From positions 14,447,850 to 14,511,849 of the forward strand of contig NC_052031.1 of assembly GCF_015832195.1 (NCBI RefSeq): a stretch of 64,000 nt of DNA, written 5' to 3'. Position 1 is the stretch's first letter, and the number at the start of each line of letters is the position of its first letter. Shown here piece after piece: positions 27,101 through 39,100 of this stretch. Origin of the DNA: Motacilla alba alba (lineage: Eukaryota; Chordata; Aves; Passeriformes; Motacillidae). The translations under genes and the position numbers were made by a program. Under the pieces are notes generated by a model that made no database searches, was not told where the DNA came from, and saw nothing but the letters and a program-made list of their open reading frames with translations.

Positions 27101-30100
27101 GAGAGCCACACATGGGGCAGTGGTATTTGTGTAGGGCACTGCCCTTGCAGGGCTGCTACTCTGCAGCTCGCTTGCTGGATAGACAGACAGACTTGTTTGG
27201 TTTTTCCATGCAGTTCACTGCTAGATAAGAGCTTCTCAGTGTTTGTACAAACACATCCAGTTATCTGACAGTGTGTTTCTATAACACTCCAGCATGCATA
27301 AACACTACATGGAAATGCATGCGTGTGAAATAATCCCTGCCTAAAATAATGGCCTGTTTAGAAAGCAATTTTTTTGGTAACGCTGTTTCCTTGACCATTT
27401 TGTCTTTCAAGAACAGCAAGAACTTCAGCAGAACTGCCCTAGATCCCTCATTTTTAGAGCAACCACAGGTATCCTAATGTCTCACTCCTTATGGTCCCAG
27501 GAATTAGACTGGATGCTCCTGTCTGCCTTTACACGCATCCCAGCTCCCCAAAACACAGCACACTTCATGGCTCCTGACATCTCAAGGTGCCCTCTACAGC
27601 CTGAATGCCCGGCATGGGCGAGTAGGCAGTCAGAGACAGTGGCCAGCACCTTGCTCCATGCTTCCCACACTCCAGCCTCCCTCACACCAGTGTCTCCTAA
27701 TTGATTTTAGGGTGAACTACTTGCCAGACATTGATTGCACTGCTTTCCTGTCACCAGACGCTTACAATAGCAGTTTCCTGTCTCCGAATCACAAGGATTG
27801 CCCCCAGGGTGGGTACCCAGAGGATTACATGCACAAGCTACATGGAAATACAAATAGGCAGGTCAAAAGCAGGGCTGGAGTAGTATTTTAGACAACCTAA
27901 ATATATACATTAAATATATACATTAGATATTATTTTATATATATGTTCAACTTAAATATATACATTACATTTTCCCCTGAATTCCCCATTACAGTAATTA
28001 ATTTCATTCTTTGCCCACCACCCCCTGGCCTAGAGATTCATAATTGAAAAGAAATAAGGAGAATTATACTATTCCTACTGAAGACACTAGAAGGATCAAA
28101 TTTTAATTTGATGTAGCTTGGTGGACTCCAAGCTACATCAAATTTACAGTAATGTTTTTCCTTTAGCCAAAACATGAAAAAAAGGGAAAAAATCCATCCC
28201 ACAAACCAACTTCTCCTGTCAGTAACAGCTCCTCAAAGAGCTTTTGATCACACATAAAGGAACATATGTTTTTACTCACACTGACAGCCCGCTGGGTCAT
28301 CGGCACTCAGGCCATAGAAACCTTCTTTGCAGAGGTCACAACGCTCCCCCTCGACAAATAATTTACAACGGCACTGTCCGGCAATGAGGCCAGTGGAGAA
28401 ATCAGTGTAGCGGTCGCAGATGCCACCATTTTGGGAGCCAGCTGGGTCACAGTTGCAAGCTAAGAAGGAAGCACCCCACATATGTTATTAACTGCTACAA
28501 AATGAAAGGCCAAGTCTCACACTGAATTACTGAAACTCAGCTGCTGTGTAGAAAGACTGCCACTCCTGCAAGTATTAGACATGACGTGAGTTGGACACAC
28601 AAGGACCAGGTAAATTCCCAGATTCTCAAAGAGAAAACAAAACCCAGCCAGGCTCCCTCAAGACCTCCAAGACAGCCACCTTTCCTCAGGGATCCCAAGG
28701 CCATTCCCACCCTGCAGAGTGGGGCTGCACTTACGCTCACAGACGTCGGGGTCCCGCAGGTCTCTCTCCGGGTGCTGGAAGTAGAAGGGCTTGCACTGCT
28801 CGCAGTTGCGTCCCACAGTGTTGTGCTGGCAGTCGTCGCACACTCCCCCGCTGGTGTTCCCCGTCGTCATGTACACAGCCATGTCAAAGTGGCACTGGCT
28901 GGAGTGGCCATTGCAGTTGCACTCTGTGACAAAGACAGAAAGCAGAGTAAGAGTCCTGGGGGAAGCGCAACTCTGCAGAAAAGACACACCAGTGTCAACC
29001 AAAGAACGTGAAGGATTTTACACACGAGCCCAAGTAACAGCACGTAACGCTCACAACACCCAGCTCTGCCTTTTACTCCAACTCACTTTTGCATGCGTTA
29101 CTATTGCGACCTTCAGCAGGGCGCCAGGGTAAGTCATGGTAGAAATCCAAACACTGCTCACAGTTTAATCCTTTCGTATTATGTCTGCACATGCAGTGAC
29201 CATGAACCTGTGATTGAAAAAAAAGGAGGGGAAAAAAAAAAGAAAAAAAGAGTTGGTGATAAACAAAAAAGGAAAAAGACACAAACCATTCTACAATGAA
29301 TGCAAAATACAGCTAGCAGATAATGGACATATACGTTTGGAGATTTTAATCCATGTAACTGCATTTAGAAAAGGCATAAAGGGCCATAGGAATGTCCTTC
29401 ACCTGCCCAGGTGTCCTCATACAAATTTGTCCTTCCTTCCATACTGGAACTAGTGCCAGAATAAATGCTTTCAGAAATAAACAAGGAGAGCAAAGCTCAG
29501 CCCCAAAAATCACAGGAGCCTCTTGGAACTAAAAGTTAGCTGTTTATTAGCTATTAACATGCATCTATTTACATCAGCAGGTCACTAGCCCAGTGCCCTC
29601 TTTCCAGCCCTGCCTTGTTTCTCAGAGCAAAGATAACAGCCAGTTTGGATGGTGTTTATCCATCAGCCCCAGGCTTTGCCTTTGCCTTGTGTACAGAACA
29701 AGCACCAAGCAGACCGAGAGTGGTTGTGTGACAGGTGCTGCCACAGACCACTGGCACTACCAGCCACAATGCTAAAGGGAAAGCTTGGGTGGAGACACTG
29801 ACCAAACACAGGGCAGTGGAGTGTACCCGGCTTGACATCGTCCTGCAGCCCTGGACAACCCACACAACCATCCCACATGCTTCCACATCTCCAACCAGTT
29901 AATAACTCACCCATTAACAGGGTGCTATTATGGCTTGTCATGCAAAAAGCATGGGGAAAAGCAGACCCTAGAAGGGATGAGGCATTCGTGGAGCAGCATA
30001 CCATGGAGGCAATCAGGGTTTGCCTTCAGGGCCTGTGTTTATTAGGGCTAAAACCTCAACTTCTCAGCTGGTAACAACTAATACAAACACAGGTTATGTT

Positions 30101-33100
30101 TGATTCACAGGTGTTTCAGCCTTTGATGCCTCTATTCCACTTCAATTTTAAGGTAACCAAGTCAGCTCATACTTTGGTCTTTGACCTAATAATGTCAGGT
30201 CCCTTTCTTCATTCCTACCTTTCAGTTTCATCAGCTCTGTAACATAATCAGAAAAGGAATGTTAAAAAAATTATCACCTAATCTGAGATATGTGTTTGAC
30301 TAATACCAATAATGACAGATGTGTTTGCCACGGAGGAATAATTATAACAGTTTTGTTGTTTGAAAATCAAGCGTGCACAGGTGAGGGACACAGTGCCATC
30401 TTTACATTTGCGTTCAAATCACTTAAAAGAGGCACAGACAAGAAGAGTTTTATGTAGAAGAGAGTGAATATTTACCCAAGAAGAGTTTTATGTAGAAGAG
30501 AGTGAATATTTACCATTCCTTCCACCTCCTCATCCAAGCCCTCCACGGGCGCACACTCGCTGGCGTGTCCGTAGCAGAAGCAGTTCCCGCGAACCACCAT
30601 GTCGTAGATGGCATAGTAGTACTTCTCTCGGATCTCCATCCTGGAGTCCAAGAGGTTATCTCCCAGCGTGTGCAGCTTGACAAATTTGACTCTCAGATTT
30701 GTGATCTTCAATAGGTCTGCAGGGGACACACACAAAATGTCTAATCAGCAAACCCGTTTTGGAATTATTTACCAGATAATATTTTGAATGGGAGGAAGCC
30801 AGGAGTGACTTCCTAAGCATGCTTCCTATGGGCAGATTAGATCAGATTTAATTTCAGCACCTACACATAACTTCATACTCCCCAAATTAAAAAAAAAAAA
30901 CCAAAAGAAATTACATTATTTTATTACAGGTTGATAACTGTATAAGTAACTTTAAGCATAATTTAAAATAATGGTCTATTTTATTATAGACATGCACAGG
31001 CACATACACAAATGTTAAAGGCAAGGAAAAAAGCACTACCTAAAAGACACTGGTTCTTTGGGGTTTTAAAATGTAAGATGGGTAAGAACTTGATATCAAA
31101 AAAGTTCTGCCAACTGGACCAGGAGCCATTAGAGTTATGAGACTTTTGGAAAAATTCTTAGCTGGAAACAAAGACAAATAATTCTTCTTTTGTACACGCC
31201 CAACTTTCCTAGGAAATGTAATTAGTCACATTTTGTGGAAAGAAGCAACACCCCAACACTGACCAAATACAAAGAATTTCTTGAAGGATGATCCATGGGA
31301 ATACAATGTTGCAGTAATTAATACCATCCACATGTCTACTTTGATATTGTGAATCCTATATAATTTCTTATAGCCTTGAACTAGGCTTGACAAAGCACTT
31401 CAAGCCCATGAAAGCAGTTTCTCCTTTAAAATGTTGAGTAAAGAAAAAAAACAACATTAAACTCATAGCAACGAGCAGACACTCCTCTACTTCACATATT
31501 TCTTTTGGCTCCAGGTAGCTTTACACTGAAGGACATGAACCCAACCTGAGAATGCATATTAAATCAGAGGTCAGGTAAAGGCTGAGCACTGCAGTTCCCT
31601 CAGGCCAAACACCCCACAAGGTTTCTCTTAAAGCCACACTGAGCAACAGATCCCTCATATATTGCCATGACCATGCGCAAACACTACAGCAAGTAGTGGT
31701 TTGTGACCACATCTGAGTGGCCCAGCCATGCAGTGCTACCATGGCCAACTGTTCCAAAGTCACAACTTTGTTCTGAAAAATAAGACACGACCCCATTGAT
31801 TTGAGCTAGAAATGCACAATGAAATAAGCACCTTTGTAGCTCTCTTCATTTGCTTTCTGAACACTGTACAATTACAGGATCACATTCCAAGGTTTCTCTT
31901 GGCAACTGCATGTATTATGGGGAAAGGGAGTCTTTAATGAAAAGAAATCCCTGATCAATTAAGAAAAGGACCAAATCCAAGGAAGTGTGCAAGAGCAATC
32001 CCTTGAGTTCACAACACTGATCTTCATTTCCCCACACATCACTGTCTGAGTCAGGACAAGGAGCCACACACAAAGGTATTCATATGACTTCAAAACTGCT
32101 GTTGGGGCTAATGCATGACTTTGTTAGTGGATTACTGTTTTTTGTAAGCAAGTAAGTACTGAAATGCTCTCAAATCAGCCTGAAAGGCAACTGCATACAT
32201 ACTCTGAATCCTTGGACTGTATGGATCTTCAATTCGAAAAGCAGGATCTAGAACACGATATATCACCTGGAGGAAAAATCAAACAACGGAAGATTCAGCT
32301 TCAAAAATAAGAGAAACTGAATTTGTAAGGAAAAAGTCTATACAATAAACATATTAGAAAATTTGTCTCTGACCTCTCCCTCTGTTGAAGGTTCAATGTC
32401 AGAGTATCGGGAATCACAGATTATATCATCCACTTTCTTCATGGGTCCAGTTGAAATCCCAGGAAATGAGCTCTCACAGTCATATGCAAAATACCTGTAA
32501 ACGTGCCAAGTCTGTCCAAAGTCAGATGATCTTTCAATCAACATTGCAGCAGGACGGAATGTCTAACAGTAACAAAAACAAGAGATTTCATTTGGTTAAT
32601 TATTATTTGCATTTACATTAAATCTTATTAGTGTGAGCAATCCACATGTCTGGATTTTAGTCTCTCTCCCTGCACTGACTATTTCCCATATGTGGAAATA
32701 TTGGAAACTTTTCTGATGATATTCCACTTTCTTCTCAGAGGCAGATACATGAAATAACACTCATCAAACCATAGACTACTACCCATCTTCAAAAGACAGC
32801 ACTCAGTGGCCAAGTGCTTAAACACACTTCAACAAGAAAACTTGTAAGTTTGCTTGATTCCAAACCCCTTCTGAAAATTGGGGGTTAAAGTAGGGCTTTA
32901 CAGAGACAAAAATATTTTTCCCACACCCTGTGAAAGTAGCAGAGCCTTCTTCCTTGCTGTACATCTTCACCTGATCTTTTACAAAGGACCTAATGGGCCT
33001 CCTCTCCTACTGTAGGGAGCAGGAGGCCACTGCCAGTGCTTCCCATCCAGCTCTGACACCCAGAAGTCAGTGCTGAGCAGGCACCTCTGAAGCTCAGAGA

Positions 33101-36100
33101 AGCCCCAGCATTTCCTCTCTTTGCCTGCCCACGTGCCCTTTTGCAGCATCTCTGACGTTCAGTGCCAGCTGTCCTCTGTGCTGCCTTAAGAAAATGTTCT
33201 TTATGGAGATCGAGAGGTTCAGCTTCATCCACTATGCTGCATTTGCCTGCCCCAGTCCCCAGTGACCCTCCTTGCCCAGACTCTGGCAGGCTGCATTTAC
33301 TTCACGCAAACCAGTGTCCCACACCTACACGTATCCAACTCTAGAACAACAAACTAATGAAGTTTTGAAAAGATTTTTAATCCCTCTGACCTAAACAAAA
33401 TCATGTTTTCATTTTTGTGCTGCCTTTCAAAAACCAGATATTTATTTAACCCTAGCTTGTACCTACCAAGAAATGCCAACAATCTCTTCCTTAGTTTTAT
33501 GTATTCAGTGGAGGACCTCCCAGAGCCAAGCACAAAAGCATTTCAGTCACAGCTGGAAAGAAATTTGCTCTCTGCTTCCTGGCTGAAAATACCACCCAAC
33601 TTAGAAACTAGCATCTCACCCAACAAAAAAATTTGGCAACCCAGAAGTAAGGCAGCTCAACTGTCTACCACACAAAGCCCACAAGGCATCACTAAAATGA
33701 TCTTTCACCTGCAGTCTTCCTCCTGACAGCAGACCAAGCCCCAGCACTGGGGTACAATGGCTGCAGTGGCAGGGTTTTTTGGGGGTCACTCACTGCTGGC
33801 TTCAGGAGAAATTACTACCTTCCACCTCAGCCACCACCTTAAGTCACAGGGAGAAACCCTTGTTGATGCCACAGGAAAGAGGAACCAGCTGTCCTAGAAA
33901 GCTGATGCGTAAAAATGAAGAGATTAATTTGTCCACATGGGAAGAACATTTAGGACGTACAGGACATAAGCTACCATTCCAAGACATCTGTTTGTAAAAA
34001 AACAAAGACACTTTGTGTACAGATGTTCCTTCTTCCTGAAGACCTTTCCATTTGCCGAATGAAAACTGACACCATGGCCAACTTTTTTCAGGAAAAAAAC
34101 CCTTGCTACTATATGACTTAGCTAACAATCTTCTAGAATACAACCACTAGAGACACACCAACACAAAACCCAGCTTCAGCATGACTCTTTCTGCAGCCTC
34201 ACTGGAGTTCAAAGACAAATCAGAACTCAGCCTTCCTGCATGACTTCAGCACTGGTTAATGTTGGTAGCTCTGAAAAATTCAGGCCAAACAGTTCAAACA
34301 AAGCCCAAATCCCAAATATCAACTAGATGTGAAGGACTATGAGACCTCTCATTTCCTCATGTTTTAGAGTTCAGGGTAAGGCTCTGGATTCCTTACCTTG
34401 AAAGTCATTATGAGATGAGTGAAATGAAACTCAGCCTCCAGGTCCAGCTGGATAGTCACGTTTTCCAAACCTGCAGGGGCAGAGAAAAGGTCTTCAGCAA
34501 ACAAGGACACTCTACATCTAAATTTGCCAAAGCTCTTCACTCTCTTGGCATGAGACTATTTTCTTTATCACTTGGTTCTGTAGTGGAAAAGGAATATGAT
34601 GGTTTAGTATGTGCCTGAGGTAGAGGGGGAGACACCAAGAGCCTGCTGAAGAATAACGCGCGTGGGATTCCCACACGTGATCAGCGCCGAACGCGCTACA
34701 CCCAGAGCGTGAGCCTGCAGGGAGGGCTATTTGACACAGAGGCATGGTTGGGACCACCACAAGCTGGGTCCTGGCACCAAAGCCCCCAGTCCAGCTGAGG
34801 ATGCTGAGCCCAGACCTGTGTGGTGGCTGCAGGCTGGTCTCCCACACCCCAGCCTCTCTGGCAGCAGCAGCAGCACAAGCTTCTGCAGCCCTAACACCCC
34901 CAGCCTCACTGGTGTCTGGTGGAAGCCATTCCCCACCATTTTTCACTCACTCTGGACTCTCCTGTCCACGAGAACAGCTTCTTTATAACCTGGTTTTGAG
35001 ACACTCCTAAAGCAACTATCACAGCCCTGCTTTGCAGTTCCAAGGGTTAAGAAAACGGAGAGAGGAAAAAGGTTTTCCAAACTGCTGTATGACTACCTGT
35101 GGTCAAGGACTCTACACAGAAAGGAAGAAAAACAGCCAGAAATATTATTTTGCCTTGTGAAAAGAGCTCTCGAAGCAGCTGGATACTAATTATACTGTAG
35201 TTAGAAATAAAAAATAAAATCAAGATTTACACAGAGGAGAAAGGGTAAGAAATGAAAATAATAAAACAATAAGGCACTTAAATTTTTGACCAGCTGTAAC
35301 CTTCTGTGAAGCATGCAGCAATGGTGCCTTATGCTGTATGCCTGAAAACATGAATTGGACAGAAAGAATCATTTGTTTTTTATTGTTGAAGGACATTTTC
35401 ATGACCTTATGAGCTAAGAAACTTTTTTGTGTGAATGCTGCCAAGCCTGTTGCAAAAAACATGAATTATCTGGAATGCTGGAAGAGAACTGCTAGCGGAA
35501 AGCAGTTGATCTAAATGGTTAAAAAGGATTTAGTGAAAATCTTTCTTCAACAGGCAGCAAAACTGTTACAAATACTAACTTTTTTTCCTCATATACAATA
35601 AGGCAGCTGCTGCCAATGAATTTACAAAAATCCCACCCTGTCCAGCTGGCTTTAAGGTTTCAGGGCAGGACTGCTGTTTGAGAAACCCTCGCTGCCTTGT
35701 TTTGTGTATGAAGGCATGCCAAAAGCATAACCAGAAAAGTAAAACAGGCAGAGGAAGAAATAAAAGAAAAAAACGAAAACCCCACCAAACTAATATGCAA
35801 TTTTTGTTTTTAACGAGATGGCTTGTTTCTGCAGTTCATTTTATTCCTTGGCAAATGGTACAGAAATTCAGGAAGCTCAGGAGGGAGAAGGCAGCTTGTA
35901 GGGTAAGAGATAGCCTTGGCTTTACTGTTCTGGGGTAGGCACAGGAAATTGGAGGTCTGCAGGCAGGACAAGAGCCAGCTCTGCGCCCAAACCCCCTCCT
36001 TCCACAGCCTCCAGCCTGCGGCAAGGGGAAGCCCTGGGATATTGACTCCTGGAAGGCTGCTCCGCTCTTGCTGCCCAAATATGAGGGAGATCTGAGGCCA

Positions 36101-39100
36101 GTGTGGGAAACTCTAGGAAAGGACTCTTGCAGAGTGCTTGGACGGCTGTTTCCAACACTCCTGGAGGACTGAGAGGTTTTGTTACAGATTAAGGACCGCT
36201 CCAGGGCACACAAAAGCAGCCAGTTTTACTCATCGCTCCTGACACAGCATGATCCTTCACAGGGCAGTAATCACCAGGCCAGAGATAAGAGCAAACCCAC
36301 AGGTACCCTTAAACAAAAGGAGGGAAAACAGCTCCCAGCCCCGGAAATTGCTCTGGACAAACCACATACCATTTTCCGACTGCCACCAGAGCTTCAGGCG
36401 ATTTGGATCGAACGTGGTGACGACATTTTCAATGCGATGACTGTCGGGATTGAGGGTGTCATGGAAGGGATCCTCCGAATCACATATGAAACATTTTTTG
36501 TCCTCCTGAAACAACACGATAATCAGCATTACTGATTTTATCCATGGGGCAATCGTTGCTTCCTGCAGATAAGGGTATTTTCCATCCATATCACATTCCA
36601 CTCATTTTGCCTGCAGGAGTCATCAAAGATTTTTTTTTGTTGAAATGCTAAGTGGTTTTACCTCTATGAATTAATGTAAATTGCCAAATGGAAAATATGC
36701 CAGGAATTCCATAAACTTTATTTGTATGGGAAGCATGTTTTCAATGAAAATTGCAGTTTCAGGAAATCTCTTCCAGTGCACGTATTCTCCAGTGGAATTC
36801 AAAACCAATGGCAACATCTACAGAAAACTGCTGAATTGCTTCTGTAAAAATGCACACATGCAAAACTGCATCTTAAGAACTCATGAGAAACAACTCTGGC
36901 TTTTGGAAGCTGGCTTGGAGATGCAAGCTGACTGCATTAGGGATACCTCTCGTGAGGCTCAGTGCACATCAAGGGGCTCCCCTCAGTGATTTAGCCCTTT
37001 TCTCTGCATTCAGCTTATCCAACTCCTACCCAAACCTTGCATCTTCAGCTGGTATTGCAACCCCAAACTGTGTACATAAAGTCAATTTGCACACATTCCA
37101 AGGTCTGCCCAAGAAAAGCCAGCTCGGAACAAGTCTGGGATGTGCTGGTTGGGAAAGCCAAAAGCTTCTTCACCAGGAGACAAAACTCCATCATGGCTAT
37201 TACTACAAACAGAGCTATTTTTGCACTGTCCTTCTGCCTAAAACCACCACTTTCTGACTGCAAGGTACAGCGCAAACTGAGCCAAAAGGGACGGTTCCTG
37301 CCCAGACCAGCGGGAGGAGGCAGATGAGGAGAGGAGCTCGTTGGATGGCAGTGAAGGAGCCCCAGCGCTCCAATAACTCATCCCTGCCCAAAGCTACACA
37401 GGCATCATTCCTCCAGCAAGTTTATGGAGACAAATGCTATTCTTTATCAGCCAAGAATGTGACAGCTGGCAGGTCTGCACCACACAGGTTTTCCATTTCA
37501 CCAGTTCTGGCTTCAGCGGCTCCTCCCAAGCTCAGGGCTTCACCTCCCACGAGCCCTCCAGCAGAAAGAATGGCAAGAGCAGGGGTCCCAGAAAGACATT
37601 CCCTACTGTCTGCTCCAGGCTTCTCTCCCCCCACACTTCATGCCACAGCTTGCTCCTTCTCTGACCAAAACTGAATCCTAGAAGACCTAATTCTGCCAAG
37701 CACTCAGTGCAGCCACGTCCCATGTTACCAAGAGGATACCGGCAACTTCCACGATTTCTTCAATACCACACACTGTGGTTCACAATAACCAGGGACATCC
37801 CAAATGCTGAACCGGGGCAGGGAGATCAGGAATATGGGCAATGGGCACATGAGAACTTCTGAAGTGATGCTTTTTACAACGGTACTTCAACATTTTTTGA
37901 GACAAGAAAATGTAACAAAGCACCTTTGTTATTTGTTCTACCAGAGATGCTGATGTTGTTAAGTCAATCCCAACATACACTGAAAATGTTCAGTGAAGCT
38001 AAACCCCATGTCAAATAAAGTATTACCTCTATTAGACAGAACTTATATGGTAAAACTAAAGGGGGGGAAAGGATGAAGGGAGACTTGGTAACTTCAGGGC
38101 ACAAATGAGTCAAGTGCTACAGCCTCTTGTGCTTCCTGTGGTTTTCCTTCCAAGTGCCAGAATCCGGCCCTATTGTCTCCACAGTAATTTGTCTGGAGAT
38201 TATCCCTTTACTTTCAGTTCAACAGAGTTCCACGTATAACTGATAGATTATTCTTCTCCACCATCCCTTCTCGCTGAGATTTTAAGTTTGGTGAGCTGCT
38301 TCTGGCAACAGCTCACCAGATGTGCTGAGACAACCTTATTTGCATCTTTTCACTCCGAGACCATACACATGTAATTATATTACGGGGACTGTGGACAAAA
38401 CACTGCCGGGCCCTACAGCCCACTCTCCTTTAGGAAGCTGTCTAGACGGCTCCGAGCGAGCCGGGAAATAAAGCATTAATTGAACTTACTGCGGCACATT
38501 TTTCCTTTTTGGCCTCGATCAGGAAAGGGGGTCGGAGCCTAAAGCCGCGGGGGATTCCCTGGACCCGGGGTGTGGGGTCCCGCACGGGGCACGATGCTGC
38601 CCCGCCGGGCACCGCTGCCCGCACCCCCCACCCGCGGGCGGCGGTGCCCCGTCCCCCCGGCCCGGGCTGCCCGCGGGTGCGCACCCCGCGCAGGAGGCGA
38701 TGCCCGCCCCAGCGCCGGCACGGAGCGCGGTGCCCGGGAGCGCTGCCCGCCCGCGCCCGGCGCTCACCTGGAGGTGGCTGACGATGCAGTAGGGCTCGGG
38801 TTGGCGGAGGCCGCAGGTGGAGGAGGCGGAGAGGCGGGCGGCGCGGCCGATGAGCAGGTCGCCGGTGGCGGGGTAGCAGCTGCCCTCGGCGCAGCCATAG
38901 CTGTACTCGGGCTCCTGTGCCGCCGCGGGCCACAGCGCTGCGCGGCCGCGGAGGGAGAGAGGGGGACACGGTGAGAGAGGGAAGCGGGAGCGCGGCCGGG
39001 CTGGGCGCCCCGAGCCGCCCCGGCGGGCGCTGCAGAGGCGCGCCCAGCCCGCCGTGCCCCGACGGCGGCCGGAGCGGAGCGGGAGTTACCGAGGCAGCAG

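Larger units (their letters stand above)
29208..32202. other. LAMB1 introns 6 and 7, around exon 7
   Basis: Intron 7 (29208-30513) contains the duplicated donor at its 5' end and a long pyrimidine tract at its 3' end (transcript sense). Intron 6 (30717-32202) shows nothing recognised. Confidence 0.7.
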
